In this document: positions 26,370-36,000 of the stretch, one piece after another
How positions within the stretch are numbered: position 1 is the first letter of the stretch
Layout of the letters: each line of letters starts with the position of its first letter
Source: Paenibacillus_S vulneris
Lineage (GTDB): Bacteria > Bacillota > Bacilli > Paenibacillales > NBRC-103111
Length of the DNA stretch: 64,000 bases
NCBI RefSeq assembly: GCF_039543185.1
Contig: NZ_BAABJG010000006.1
Span: 1-64,000 of the forward strand
Direction: 5' to 3'
Notes under the pieces: generated by a model
What the model saw: the letters and a program-made list of their open reading frames with translations, nothing else
What the model was told of the DNA's origin: nothing
Databases searched by the model: none
Position numbers and translations under genes: made by a program

Positions 26370-26689
26370 GTTAACCCCTCCGTTATTTATCCACCGTATT
26401 GTATACGCTTTCTTTGAAGCGTTTTCAGAATACCATCACGAACGGAATTATAAAAGTTTAACGAAATTAATTTACATTAACTCCTTTGTGGGCATTTTGT
26501 TCATATTGTTCACGGCGTAAGCCGGCAAATTCCAGCACAAGCCAATTGCTCAAACGGCGGCTACCGTTTATGATTATCTGAGGAATATTCATTCCGAGTT
26601 CAAACGTGCAGTAGGATATGATAAATGAGCCGTATAACCTGTCGCCGACTTAGTCTCAATCATTCATCCAAAAACGGGGGTTTCTTACC
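26370..26689. other. Divergent regulatory region between tctC and the sensor kinase
   Basis: This 320-bp region has no gene. It holds a sigma-A-like promoter with a degenerate cre for tctC (26400-26428). The rest should contain the sensor kinase promoter and the response regulator's operator, which I cannot define. Confidence 0.5.
26400..26428 (-). promoter_or_regulatory. tctCBA promoter with degenerate cre
   Basis: On the minus strand CTGAAA (26423-26428) and TATACA (26400-26405) are spaced 17 bp. TGAAAACGCTTCAA (26414-26427) overlaps the -35. It resembles the CcpA site TGAAARCGYTTTCA with one T missing, so catabolite control is possible but uncertain. Confidence 0.4.
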
Positions 26690-28300
26690 ATGCGGCTGCA
26701 AACCAAGCTTATTCTCATTATTTGCTCGCTTCTCTCTTTAGTTATTGTCAGCCTCGGATGTATTTTTTACTATATAACGACGTCGGTGTTTGAAGATCAG
26801 ATCGGCAACCGTGCGCTAAAAGTGGCCGAAACCATCGCCCTAATGCCCGAAATCCGGCATGCCTTCTATGAGCCTAATCCGTCGGAAACCATCCAGCCCA
26901 TTGTGGAGACGATCCGTGAAAAAATCGATGCCGAATATATCGTGGTAGGCAATCGGGAAGGCATCCGCTATTCCCATCCCGTCACGGACCGAATCGGTAA
27001 AGAAATGGTCGGCGGTGATAACGGACCCGTGCTGGAAGGTAAATCGATCATTTCCAAAGCTACCGGCTCTCTCGGTCCTTCTCTTCGGGGAAAAGCTCCC
27101 GTCTTTGATGAAAACGGTTACGTAATTGGTATCGTATCGGTCGGCTTCCTTACCGAGGCTATCGATCACATCGATGACATCTATCAGCTTAGAGTAGAAT
27201 GGGTTACTTTGATCGTTCTTGCCGTTGGTATAGTCGGGTCCATCCTAATTGCAAGAAGCGTTCGGCGCTCCATCCATGGCCTGGAACCGGAGGAAATCGG
27301 CGCCCTCTATACCGAGAAGCAGGCGATTCTCGAATCAATTCACGAGGGGATCATTGCCGTGAACCGCAAGGGAATCGTTACGCTTGCCAACCGTTATGCC
27401 CTGAAGCTCCTTCAGCTGCCTGAGAATGAGAGCATCGCAGGAAAGCATATCGAAGAAGTGATTCCCAATACGCGCCTTCACGAGGTCGTTCGAACTGGAA
27501 ACGCGGAGGTTGACCGTGAAATGATGATTGGCGACCTTGAAGTTGTCGTCAATCGGGTACCCATCCTGGATATGAACTCCCAGGTTACCGGGGCGGTTTC
27601 GAGCTTTCGAAGCAAATCCGAATTGTACCGGCTCGCCGAGGAGCTGTCTCAGGTTCGGCGCTTCGCCGATGCGCTTCGGGCGCAAACCCATGAATTTTCG
27701 AATAAGCTGTACGTCATTTCCGGCTTAATCCAGCTAGAATCATATCAGGAAGCCGTTGATCTCATTACAAGGGAAACGAACGTTCATCAAAATTTCGTGC
27801 AATTCATCATGCGGGAAATTCCCGATCCTATGATCGGCGGGCTCCTGATCGGTAAATATAATCATGCTCAGGAGCTGAAGCTGACCTTTGAGATTGATCA
27901 CGAAAGCTCCTTCCGCGATATTCCGGAGCAGATCGACCGCAATTTACTTGTCACTATCATTGGTAATTTGATCGACAATGCCATGGAGGCGGTGCTCGCG
28001 TGCGAAGACAGACCCGAGAAGCGAGTCCAATTGTTTATGACCGATTTGGGGGAAGATCTTATTATTGAATGCGAGGATACCGGGGTAGGTATTTCAGAAG
28101 AAATGGCTCACGCTGTATATGAAAAAGGCTTTTCGACCAAGGAAGGAGACCATCGGGGAATCGGACTTGCCCTGGTGCAGCATGCAGTTGGCAAGCTGAA
28201 CGGCTATATTACCTTTCACAAGAACCCTGCCGGAGGCACCATCTTTACGGTAGCCCTACCCAAAGCAGGTCAAACTCGGGAAAAGGAGGAACTGAAATGA
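26690..28300 (+). CDS. CitA/DcuS-type sensor histidine kinase
   Basis: This 536-residue membrane kinase senses an external carboxylate. It has a first helix (about 6-28), an extracellular PAS/CACHE domain (about 35-165), a second helix (about 167-190), a cytoplasmic PAS (about 213-305) and a catalytic core of the CitA family. The phospho-acceptor histidine sits in LRAQTHEFSNKLYVISGLIQL (about 333-353). The ATPase domain keeps GNLIDNAMEA and CEDTGVGISEE, and ends with GIGLALVQ. Its stop overlaps the response regulator start by 4 bp. Divergence from tctCBA indicates that it controls that transporter. Confidence 0.92.
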   Translation: MRLQTKLILIICSLLSLVIVSLGCIFYYITTSVFEDQIGNRALKVAETIALMPEIRHAFYEPNPSETIQPIVETIREKIDAEYIVVGNREGIRYSHPVTDRIGKEMVGGDNGPVLEGKSIISKATGSLGPSLRGKAPVFDENGYVIGIVSVGFLTEAIDHIDDIYQLRVEWVTLIVLAVGIVGSILIARSVRRSIHGLEPEEIGALYTEKQAILESIHEGIIAVNRKGIVTLANRYALKLLQLPENESIAGKHIEEVIPNTRLHEVVRTGNAEVDREMMIGDLEVVVNRVPILDMNSQVTGAVSSFRSKSELYRLAEELSQVRRFADALRAQTHEFSNKLYVISGLIQLESYQEAVDLITRETNVHQNFVQFIMREIPDPMIGGLLIGKYNHAQELKLTFEIDHESSFRDIPEQIDRNLLVTIIGNLIDNAMEAVLACEDRPEKRVQLFMTDLGEDLIIECEDTGVGISEEMAHAVYEKGFSTKEGDHRGIGLALVQHAVGKLNGYITFHKNPAGGTIFTVALPKAGQTREKEELK

Positions 28301-29013
28301 CTGTTCAAAGCCAACTTCCCACGGTTGAAGTGCTGATCGTAGAGGATGATCTAAGAATTGCCGAAATTCATCGTCGTTTTATCGAGAAGGTAGAAGGCTT
28401 CACCGTCGTCGGCATTGCGACAGACGAATCCCAGGCCAAGGAGCAATTGGATATTTTGCGGCCCCATCTCGCGCTTCTCGACATCTATTTGCCGGGATCG
28501 AGCGGCCTGGACATCTTGCAATATATCCGGCAGCATTACCGGGATACAGATGCCGTGATGATTACGGCAGCCAAGGAAGCCGAGGCGATCCGGGAGGCCG
28601 TGCGCAGCGGCGCCTTCGATTATATTATGAAGCCGCTGATCTTTGACCGGCTGCAGGAGACGCTGCTTCGTTATCTCGATTTTCACCGCGAGCTGAACCG
28701 GTTGAATGAGAACCGAAGCATCAGCCAAAGCGATGTGGACCGTTTGCTTGCTGGATCCGCGAAGAAGGAAAGCGGCCCTGAGGTCTCCTTCCCGCCCAAA
28801 GGGATCGACAAGCTGACCCTGGTCAAAGTGACCCAGACCATCTCCCAAGCCCCGGACGGCATGACGGCCGAGCAAATTGCCAAACTCATCGGTGTCAGCC
28901 GATCCACCAGCCGGCGTTATCTGGAGCATCTGGTTAGTCTCGGCACCGTGTACGCCGATCTATCCTATGGTGTTGTCGGCCGGCCCGAAAGGGTATACCG
29001 CCAAAAGAAATGA
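28297..29013 (+). CDS. CitB/DcuR-type response regulator
   Basis: The 238-residue regulator has a receiver domain (about 8-125) with phospho-acceptor Asp in LALLDIYLPG (about 60) and conserved Lys in IMKPL (about 112). A C-terminal helix-turn-helix follows (about 195-215, EQIAKLIGVSRSTSRRYLEHL), as in CitB, DcuR and MalR/DctR. AAGGAGG lies inside the end of the kinase gene. It likely activates the adjacent tctCBA operon in response to its substrate. Confidence 0.92.
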   Translation: MTVQSQLPTVEVLIVEDDLRIAEIHRRFIEKVEGFTVVGIATDESQAKEQLDILRPHLALLDIYLPGSSGLDILQYIRQHYRDTDAVMITAAKEAEAIREAVRSGAFDYIMKPLIFDRLQETLLRYLDFHRELNRLNENRSISQSDVDRLLAGSAKKESGPEVSFPPKGIDKLTLVKVTQTISQAPDGMTAEQIAKLIGVSRSTSRRYLEHLVSLGTVYADLSYGVVGRPERVYRQKK

Positions 29014-29023
29014 GAACCATAAT

Positions 29024-29065
29024 CAGACTCGAGAGAACCAGGTTCCCGAGTCTGTTCCTGTTATT
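29024..29065 (+). terminator. Terminator of the two-component operon
   Basis: CAGACTCG (29024-29031) pairs with CGAGTCTG (29047-29054), with inner GAACC/GGTTC, followed by a T-rich stretch. It abuts the convergent hypothetical gene. Confidence 0.65.
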
Positions 29066-29390
29066 TGCTATTCCAGTGCCCCATATTGTCCAGGTCCATA
29101 GCCGCGATATGGTCGCCGGTTTGTTTGGAGCCATGATCGGCGATAAACCGGTATATTTGCTTTAAAGTATAATCGCAGGCATCATTGTAGCTATCGTGAT
29201 GATAAGGCAGTGCCGGCACATGAGCACGGAAGAACGTTCCTTGCTCATATTCATCCAGCTCTTCAAACCATTCATACAGCTGATCGATCTCCTCTTCCGT
29301 TGCCATGATTTCAAACTCATAAGGGGCATCGCCCTGGTTGAGCATAATGGTTTTGGCTTGGACGGAAATATAATAAGGACGTTTATCCAT
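29061..29390 (-). CDS. Conserved-looking hypothetical protein, acidic, 109 aa
   Basis: I do not recognise a family with confidence. The protein is soluble and acidic, with an N-terminal beta-rich part (YYISVQAKTIMLNQGDAPYE), a glutamate-rich helix (ATEEEIDQLYEWFEELDEYE) and a histidine-containing segment (VPALPYHHDSYND). GGAGGG before the ATG overlaps the stop of the upstream small membrane protein gene, 2 bp away, so the two form an operon. Good coding character and spacing indicate a real gene. Confidence 0.7.
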   Translation of the reverse strand: MDKRPYYISVQAKTIMLNQGDAPYEFEIMATEEEIDQLYEWFEELDEYEQGTFFRAHVPALPYHHDSYNDACDYTLKQIYRFIADHGSKQTGDHIAAMDLDNMGHWNSK

Positions 29391-29392
29391 AG

Positions 29393-29614
29393 TTACCCTC
29401 CGTAATATATAAATAACAAAGCAAGTATGACAACAGCGACCGGAAACAAAATATAGGCAATTAATGCCGGGTTGGCTACAATATTATGTTTCCTGCTTAC
29501 GCTATTCATTCCTTTGTCATATTCATGTTGATTCTGCTTTCGGATAGCCATAACGGAGAAAAATAAACCTGCAACGCATATGATGGCCGCTGCGATCAAA
29601 AGATTGTACAGCAA
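29393..29614 (-). CDS. Small two-helix membrane protein
   Basis: The 73-residue protein has two predicted membrane helices (about 3-23 and 50-70) separated by a basic, hydrophilic loop (RKQNQHEYDKGMNSVSRKHN). It precedes the 109-aa gene by 2 bp on the same strand. I do not recognise a family; the arrangement suggests a short bicistronic unit. Confidence 0.65.
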   Translation of the reverse strand: MLYNLLIAAAIICVAGLFFSVMAIRKQNQHEYDKGMNSVSRKHNIVANPALIAYILFPVAVVILALLFIYYGG

Positions 29615-29731
29615 AGCTTCACCTTCTTTACCTTTGCAAATTTACTATTACTATCCCTTCCGCGCTTTCCCTTCATACATGGATGCCTATCGGTAAAATT
29701 AGCCTGGGTATATTGATAACAGCTACAAATT

Positions 29732-29763
29732 AAAAAAGGACGCCATGTATTCCATGACATCCT
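29732..29763 (-). terminator. Terminator of the aldouronate operon
   Basis: On the minus strand AGGATGTCATG (29753-29763) pairs along all 11 positions (two G-U) with CATGGCGTCCT (29737-29747), followed by six T residues. It lies 36 bp after the GH43 stop codon. Confidence 0.88.
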
Positions 29764-29798
29764 TCTTCCTAGAGTTATGCCAAAAGCATTTTATCACC

Positions 29799-30779
29799 TT
29801 ATTTATAAGGGTCAATCATTCGGATCGTTCCGTCTTCATTATAGGTAAGCTCTGTATACTTCACGCAGCGCTTGTGATCCACTCCGCCGGATAAGGAGCA
29901 GTCATGATAAAATAAATACCATTTCCCCTGAAATTCGACAATGGAATGATGAGTAGTCCATCCGATGACAGGAGGCAGAATCTTGCCCTTAAACACAAAG
30001 GGGCCTTTTGGATTGTTGCTCATGGCATAGACAAGGCAATGAGTATTCCCCGTGGAATACGATAGATAATAATACCCGTTATATTTATGAACCCACGGAC
30101 CTTCAAAAAATCTTCTTTCTTCATCCCCGGCCAGGAGCGGATTACCGTTCTCATCGATAATGGATATCTCTTGAGGCTGCTCAGCAAATGAAAGCATATC
30201 CTCACTTAACACCGCCACCCTTGGGCCCAAAGCCGGTGCGGTTGCAGCAGGTCCGTCAGCTTCAGGGTCAAATATTCCCCGCTGCCATTTTTCCAGCTGC
30301 CCTCCCCATAGACCGCCGAAATACATATAAGCCTTGGTATCTTCGTCTACAAATACGGCCGGATCAATGCTGAAGCTGCCTGGAATATAATTCGGTTCTG
30401 GCTTAAACTGCCCCGAAGGAGAATCGCTTGTAGCTGCGCCAATACGGAAAACATCCTCTTTGTCCCTTGCCGGGAAAAACAGATAATACGTGTTGTTTTT
30501 AAACGCGGCATCGGGAGCCCAAAGCTGCTGCTTGGCCCATGGAATATCTTTAAGATGCAGCGCCTCCCCATGATCTATGCAAGGAGAAGACAGGTCGTCC
30601 ATGGATAGAACATGGTAATCCTCCATAGCATATTGATCGCCGTTATCGTTGGTAAGTCCATCATGATCAATATCGTGGGAAGGATAGATGTAAAGCTTGC
30701 CTTCAAATACATGAGCGGAAGGATCCGCGGTATAAATATGAGTAACTAACGGCTCATTTGGCTTTGCCATTTTATTCAT
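29799..30779 (-). CDS. xynB: GH43 beta-xylosidase/alpha-arabinofuranosidase
   Basis: This glycoside hydrolase family 43 enzyme trims xylo-oligosaccharides in the cytoplasm. The start is ATG 30779, 8 bp inside the xylanase gene end, preceded by AAAGGGG. A longer frame lacks a site. The 326-residue protein has no signal peptide. The GH43 acidic triad is visible: Asp in YTADPSAHVFEGKLYIY (base), Asp in SIDPAVFVD, and Glu in RRFFEGPWVHKY (acid). The gene order aguA-xylanase-GH43 is that of the aldouronate cluster of Paenibacillus, where this member is called xynB. Whether xylose or arabinose is preferred cannot be read from sequence. Confidence 0.9.
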   Translation of the reverse strand: MNKMAKPNEPLVTHIYTADPSAHVFEGKLYIYPSHDIDHDGLTNDNGDQYAMEDYHVLSMDDLSSPCIDHGEALHLKDIPWAKQQLWAPDAAFKNNTYYLFFPARDKEDVFRIGAATSDSPSGQFKPEPNYIPGSFSIDPAVFVDEDTKAYMYFGGLWGGQLEKWQRGIFDPEADGPAATAPALGPRVAVLSEDMLSFAEQPQEISIIDENGNPLLAGDEERRFFEGPWVHKYNGYYYLSYSTGNTHCLVYAMSNNPKGPFVFKGKILPPVIGWTTHHSIVEFQGKWYLFYHDCSLSGGVDHKRCVKYTELTYNEDGTIRMIDPYK

Positions 30780-31809
30780 GATTATTTTCCCCTTTACCCA
30801 TGCTTGTTCCTTTAACGATCTTCCAGAAGGAAGCCCTTGGCTGATGATTTTCATCGAACAGGAGCGGCCAATTTTTCCTGCTGCGGACAGGGAAATCGTG
30901 AAGCCAGGTATAATCGTCCGCTGCGCCCCAGAAGGTGACGGAGGTAATCACGTCCTTGTACTCGCGGAACAGGCGGAATACCTTCTCATAAAGCTCTGCC
31001 TGGCGTTCCAGCATCTCTTCGGTCGGCTCCAGCAAATCTGTACGCCCGTCGTTAAACTCGAACATCGATACATCCAGCTCGGTAATATGGAGCTTTAGTC
31101 CAAGCTCGGCATATTTCTCCAGCGCTTCGCGAATGGTCTCGAGGGAAGGATCGTACAGATTCCAGTGCCCTTGAAGACCAATACCATGGATCGGCACGTC
31201 CTGCTCCTTCAGTGAACGGATCAAACGAAGGATTTTATCCCTTTTATCAGGATGGCATTCATTATAGTCGTTATAGAACAGCAGTGCGTTCGGGTCGGCC
31301 TCGTGAGCGAATTGGAACGCCTTGGCAATGAAATCGTCCCCAATCTGCTGAAGCCACCTGGAATCTCTTAGCCATACCCCGCTTTTGTCCTCGATAGCTT
31401 CATTCACGACATCCCAGCAGTACACCCTTCCCTTATATCTTCCGACTACCGTATCGATATGGGACTTCATGCGTGAGAGCAGCAGCTCACGATCGGCAGG
31501 CGATCCGTCCTTTCCTGTGAACACCCAATCGGAGGTTTGGTTATGCCATACCAGAGTATGACCACGCAGCTTCATGCCATGTTGACCGGCAAAATCAGCG
31601 ATCCGGTCGGCGGCGTCGAATGTATAGACTTCCTCCTCCGGATGGACACGCTCGAACTTCATATCATTCTCAGCTGTGATGCTGTTATATTGGGCGGCGA
31701 TCAGCTCCTTAGCCGATACAATAGTTTTCAGGTTGACCGCTGCGCCTATATCAAAGTCATCCCGATAGATGGAATGCAAGGCGGGCACGTGCAGCATTGA
31801 CGACGACAT
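30772..31809 (-). CDS. xynA2: Intracellular GH10 endo-xylanase
   Basis: The 345-residue enzyme is a single GH10 barrel without signal peptide or binding modules, so it should act on imported oligosaccharides in the cytoplasm. The acid/base glutamate is in WDVVNEAIED (about 134) and the nucleophile in HITELDVS (about 242). Substrate-site segments ENDMKFERVHP, GHTLVWHNQTSDWV and FWGAADDYTWL are present. AGGAGG precedes the ATG. In the cluster it should cut the xylo-oligosaccharides released after AguA removes the methylglucuronate side group. Confidence 0.94.
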   Translation of the reverse strand: MSSSMLHVPALHSIYRDDFDIGAAVNLKTIVSAKELIAAQYNSITAENDMKFERVHPEEEVYTFDAADRIADFAGQHGMKLRGHTLVWHNQTSDWVFTGKDGSPADRELLLSRMKSHIDTVVGRYKGRVYCWDVVNEAIEDKSGVWLRDSRWLQQIGDDFIAKAFQFAHEADPNALLFYNDYNECHPDKRDKILRLIRSLKEQDVPIHGIGLQGHWNLYDPSLETIREALEKYAELGLKLHITELDVSMFEFNDGRTDLLEPTEEMLERQAELYEKVFRLFREYKDVITSVTFWGAADDYTWLHDFPVRSRKNWPLLFDENHQPRASFWKIVKGTSMGKGENNHE

Positions 31810-31821
31810 AGCTCAATCCTC

Positions 31822-33897
31822 CTAGTAGATCTTCCGGTGCAGCTCGTCCGGAATACCCGATTTTCGGTAAAAATACGTATTTATCACATCGCGCCATTGC
31901 CTCGCGCTCTCGAGCTGCGTCTCGATTCGCCGGCGGATATGGTCAAAGCGGCTTTCATCGATTTTGCCCTCCAGCTTCAGCCACTCGGCCTTCCATCGTT
32001 CGACCTGCTCTACGCCTTCAAAGTGCGTGTCATAAATATGCTGAATGACCGTTTTACCTGAATGAAGCTTATAGGTATACGGCACATGATGGAAAAACAG
32101 CAGCAGTTCATCCGGACAAGTATCCAAGCGGTCGTAAAGTTCCTCATTGGGTTTGGCATACTGCTTCGTGTAACCTGTACCCGTTGCCTGTGTACGGTCT
32201 ACGCCGATGCCGTCGCGGTCGGCAAAGTGGTATGTTCCCCACTTGGAATATTCGTACCCGTCCACATCCGGTCCGTAATGATAGTGAGGTGTAACCATCC
32301 AGCCTACGCCGAGGGGCGACGTGTAGCTCTCATAGATTGGCCAAGAGGCCATCAAGAAGCCGACAACCGTCTTTAACACCTCAGGATCCTGGCCGAAGGT
32401 GAGCTTCGTCCATTCTTCAGCTATGGCTTGGGCGGATAAGTCCGGGTTCCATGCCAGACGCCCGAAGCCGTACAGGTTAGCCTGCGCGAGATGATGTCCG
32501 GTCCAATTCTCATCGTCTCCGATATTCGCTACCGCCGTGATGCCGGAATAGCGGTATGGATGCACGCAGCCTGCAGCGATCGCTTTAACGGACGACCCCT
32601 CCCCTTGGATGCAGGTATCAAAATCCAGTATCTCTTTCCACTGCGGAATCAAATAGCATACATGCTTCTGCTGCCCTGTATACTCCTGGGTAATCTGGAA
32701 CTCCATCAGTTGATTCGTTTGCTCCATCGCCCCGAACAGCGGCGAAACGGGCTCCCGCACCTGGAAGTCCATCGGTCCATTCTTGATCTGGAGAATGACA
32801 TTGTCTGCGAACCGCCCGTCCAGCGGTTTGAAATGATCGTACGCCGCACGCGCCCGATCCGTGGAACGGTCTCTCCAGTCCTGATGGCAGTTATAGACGA
32901 AGCATCTCCATAGCACAAGACCTCCATAAGGCCTTAGAGCTTCCCCAAGCATATTGGCGCCATCCGCGTGATCGCGACCATAAGTGAACGGACCCGGACG
33001 GTTCTCCGAATCCGCCTTGACCAGAAAACCGCCGAAGTCGGGAATATGGCGATATACATCCTTGGCCTTGGCTTTCCACCAGTCGGCAACGACAGGATCG
33101 ATCGGGTCCGCCGTATCCAGCTCTCCAAGCTCCATCGGCCCGGCGTAATTTACGCTTAGGTACAGCTTGATGCCGTACCTGCGAAATACCTCAGCCACTC
33201 GGGCTACATCAGGCAAATAGGTCTCCGTGATGAGGAAGGTTTCCTGACGGTGTACATTGACGTTATTGATAGCAACGGCGTTGATGCCGACCGAGGCGGC
33301 CAATCTCGCATAATCCCGAATGCGCCCGGAGTCCGACAGCACTGCATCATTATTGAAAAAAATAGATCTCCCTGAATAGCCGCGTTCGATACTGCCGTCG
33401 ATGTTATCCCAGTGATTGAGCATCCGAAGCCGGTTCACCGGCGCCTCTCGTATATCCAAAGCGTCGAAGCGCTCGCCTGTCTGAAGCAGCCGTATGAAAT
33501 GGAAGGCGGCATACAAAGCGCCCTTCTCCGATAGACCTGCAAGCACCACATATTCGTATGAAGCGTCGGCAGATCGGACCGTCCGAATCCAATAGCACTC
33601 ATCCGATACGTTCTCCGTTTCATCTTGGGAGACAGCTGCATTAACCAAAGCGGAGCCGCCGTATACGCCGATAGCCAGAAAACGTCCGGAGCCGGGTATG
33701 CGCTCCGTTACTTGCAGGGCTTCACCGGAAATGCTCCCGATGGCCTCGGCAAGCTCCTGTACGGCTGCCTGCAGCGGGCCTTCTCCCGCCTCGGCAGGGA
33801 TAATCAGCTGCTTCAACCACTGAAGGTCCGTCTTCCGTATCTCCTTATTTGTTATCTCTTCATATCGAAGCCAGGCCGAATAGCCGTTATCTATCAC
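31822..33897 (-). CDS. aguA: GH67 alpha-glucuronidase
   Basis: AguA removes (4-O-methyl)glucuronic acid from the non-reducing end of aldouronates. The 691-residue protein has an N-terminal beta domain (1-140), a central barrel and a helical C-terminus. Catalytic residues known in GH67 are recognisable: the acid Glu in VKADSENRPGP (about 297) and the Asp and Glu in NGPMDFQVREP. The start is GTG 33897, 8 bp after AGGAGG. No signal peptide is visible, which matches intracellular action. It follows the transporter permease gene and precedes the xylanase. Confidence 0.95.
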   Translation of the reverse strand: MIDNGYSAWLRYEEITNKEIRKTDLQWLKQLIIPAEAGEGPLQAAVQELAEAIGSISGEALQVTERIPGSGRFLAIGVYGGSALVNAAVSQDETENVSDECYWIRTVRSADASYEYVVLAGLSEKGALYAAFHFIRLLQTGERFDALDIREAPVNRLRMLNHWDNIDGSIERGYSGRSIFFNNDAVLSDSGRIRDYARLAASVGINAVAINNVNVHRQETFLITETYLPDVARVAEVFRRYGIKLYLSVNYAGPMELGELDTADPIDPVVADWWKAKAKDVYRHIPDFGGFLVKADSENRPGPFTYGRDHADGANMLGEALRPYGGLVLWRCFVYNCHQDWRDRSTDRARAAYDHFKPLDGRFADNVILQIKNGPMDFQVREPVSPLFGAMEQTNQLMEFQITQEYTGQQKHVCYLIPQWKEILDFDTCIQGEGSSVKAIAAGCVHPYRYSGITAVANIGDDENWTGHHLAQANLYGFGRLAWNPDLSAQAIAEEWTKLTFGQDPEVLKTVVGFLMASWPIYESYTSPLGVGWMVTPHYHYGPDVDGYEYSKWGTYHFADRDGIGVDRTQATGTGYTKQYAKPNEELYDRLDTCPDELLLFFHHVPYTYKLHSGKTVIQHIYDTHFEGVEQVERWKAEWLKLEGKIDESRFDHIRRRIETQLESARQWRDVINTYFYRKSGIPDELHRKIY

Positions 33898-33990
33898 TTT
33901 GATGTCCTCCTAGGTTAGGATGCATGACAGCATGCCATTCTACCTCCATGGGCGGGCAGAACGGCAATTCATCCGATTGCGATTGATGTA

Positions 33991-34917
33991 TCAGCCTTTC
34001 ACTCCGCCTACGGTCAAGCCCTTGACAAAATATTTTTGCAAGAACGGATACACGATAATGATCGGCAAGCTGGCGATAATCGTCATGGTTGCACGAATGG
34101 ATGTCGGTGTTACAGCCGTAACACCACTTTGAGCGGAAGCGAATGCGTCGGCGGCAGTAGCGCCGGAATTCGCGGATGTGTTCGACGTTTGCAATATTTT
34201 CATCAGCTCGTACTGAAGGGTACTGAGATTCGTATTCGAGGAATTGTACAGGAACACGTCGAACCAGGAATTCCATTGTCCAACCGCCACGAACAGCGAA
34301 ACCGTCGCGAGAGCCGGAACCGTTAGCGGGAGCACAATCTGCATGAAGGTCGTAAATTCGCCTGCACCGTCAATTCGCGCCGATTCCAGCAAGCCGTCCG
34401 GCAAGCCCTCGATGAACGAGCGAATGACGATCATGTTGAATACGCCGATAATACCGGGAATGATATAGACCCAGAAGGAGTTCGTCAGACCCAGTTCACG
34501 AATCAGCAGGTATCCCGGAATGAGGCCCCCGCTGAAGTACATGGTGAAGACGAAAGCCAGCGTGACAAATTTGCGCAGCACAAACTCCCGGCGGGTGACC
34601 GTATAGGCCAGCATGGCGGTGCAGAACACGGATACGACCGTACCGAGGACCGTTCGCAGCGCGGATATTAAGGTTGCGTGATAAATGCTTGCTTCATTAA
34701 AAATGTATTCGTAGTTTTTCCAAGTAAACATTCGAGGCCATAGGTAAATGCCTCCGCGAATCGAATCGTTCGCATCATTGAGCGATACGGCTGCCATGTT
34801 GACAAACGGATACAGCGTGACAACCATGAGACAGCACATCGCTATCACGTTGCCTATGTCGAATAAGGTGTCCGGCAGATTGGAATATCTCCGTGACGAG
34901 GGGGTAATGTCGCTCAT
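33991..34917 (-). CDS. ytcP: ABC sugar transporter permease, YtcP/LplC type
   Basis: This is the second membrane subunit of a carbohydrate ABC importer of the LplABC/YtcP group. The 308-residue protein has six helices and the inner-membrane docking loop LLESARIDGAGEFTTFMQIVLPLTVPAL (about 180-207). A residue block rich in alanine, serine and threonine (about 245-275) sits before the last helix. It is 15 bp downstream of lplB. No ATP-binding subunit is encoded here; such importers usually share an MsmX-type ATPase encoded elsewhere. Confidence 0.9.
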   Translation of the reverse strand: MSDITPSSRRYSNLPDTLFDIGNVIAMCCLMVVTLYPFVNMAAVSLNDANDSIRGGIYLWPRMFTWKNYEYIFNEASIYHATLISALRTVLGTVVSVFCTAMLAYTVTRREFVLRKFVTLAFVFTMYFSGGLIPGYLLIRELGLTNSFWVYIIPGIIGVFNMIVIRSFIEGLPDGLLESARIDGAGEFTTFMQIVLPLTVPALATVSLFVAVGQWNSWFDVFLYNSSNTNLSTLQYELMKILQTSNTSANSGATAADAFASAQSGVTAVTPTSIRATMTIIASLPIIIVYPFLQKYFVKGLTVGGVKG

Positions 34918-34932
34918 TCTTGCTCTGCCTCC

Positions 34933-35910
34933 TTAGAAAAGTCTGCTTTCGCCCAGCTTCTTCGCGATCGAATTGGCAGCGAACAGGAATATAAAGCTGA
35001 CTACCGTCTTGAACATGCCTGCCGCCGTCGCAAGGGAATAGTTGTTCATGTTCAATCCGTATTTCAGCACGAATATATCAAGATTGTCAGAGAAGTCCAC
35101 GGTCATCCCGTTCCCGAGCAAGTATTGCGGCTCGAAACCTGACTCCAGAATATGCCCAAGATTCATAATCAATAAAATGACAATAACCGGCTTCAACCCG
35201 GGAAGTGTAATGTACGCAATGCGCTGCAGCCGGTTGGCTCCGTCGATTTCAGCCGCTTCATACTGTGAAGGGTCGATCGTCGTGATCGCAGCCAAATAAA
35301 CAATCGTATTCCAGCCTACATCTTTCCAAACCTCGGACATTCCGAGGATACCCCAGAAATATTCGCCCTTGCCAAGCCATAGCACAGGGCCCTCAATCAA
35401 TCCCAGCTTCAACAAGATTATATTCACGATGCCTTCCGGCGATAACACCGTCGAAATGATGCTGGCCGCAACGACCCAAGAAATAAAATGCGGTAAGTAG
35501 CTGACGGTCTGAACTACCCGCTTGAACACCAAATGGCGCAGCTCGTTAAGCAGAATCGCCAGGGCAATCGCCGTAACGAAGCCAAGCACAAGCTTGATAG
35601 AGCTCATTACAAGCGTATTGCGCAGCACCCTGTAAAACGCATCGTCATTAAACAGAAACCGAAAGTTTGCCAAGCCTACCCATTCCTGATCAGCGAAGCT
35701 TCTCGCAGGCCGGTATTTTTGGAAGGCGATGGTCCACCCCCACAATGGAACATATTTGAACACAAACACCCATATCAAGAACGGTACCGACATCAAAACC
35801 AGCGTTTTTTGCTGCATCAGCTTTTTAAAGAAAAGCGATAGCCGGGACGCTTGCAGCTTTGAGACGTTTGCTCCTGCCTGCAGGATGGCCGTATCTGTAT
35901 GCTTTCTCAC
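34933..35910 (-). CDS. lplB: ABC sugar transporter permease, LplB type
   Basis: The 325-residue permease has an N-terminal cytoplasmic lead, six helices and the conserved docking loop YEAAEIDGANRLQRIAYITLPGL (about 217-239). Together with YtcP it forms the channel for aldouronates delivered by LplA. A terminator-like hairpin separates it from lplA, so permease levels are probably set below that of the binding protein. Confidence 0.9.
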   Translation of the reverse strand: MRKHTDTAILQAGANVSKLQASRLSLFFKKLMQQKTLVLMSVPFLIWVFVFKYVPLWGWTIAFQKYRPARSFADQEWVGLANFRFLFNDDAFYRVLRNTLVMSSIKLVLGFVTAIALAILLNELRHLVFKRVVQTVSYLPHFISWVVAASIISTVLSPEGIVNIILLKLGLIEGPVLWLGKGEYFWGILGMSEVWKDVGWNTIVYLAAITTIDPSQYEAAEIDGANRLQRIAYITLPGLKPVIVILLIMNLGHILESGFEPQYLLGNGMTVDFSDNLDIFVLKYGLNMNNYSLATAAGMFKTVVSFIFLFAANSIAKKLGESRLF

Positions 35911-35939
35911 CTGTTGTTGCTCCTTTCCGAGCTTTTTCT

Positions 35940-35977
35940 ATAAAGAGAAGGCCGGAGTTCATGCAAGCCGGCCTTCC
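35940..35977 (-). terminator. Attenuating hairpin between lplA and lplB
   Basis: GAAGGCCGG (35947-35955) and CCGGCCTTC (35968-35976) form a perfect 9-bp stem; on the minus strand TCTTTATAG follows. The weak T tract and the location after a binding-protein gene fit partial termination. Confidence 0.7.
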
Positions 35978-36000
35978 AAAAACCTTTCATCGCCTATTGC

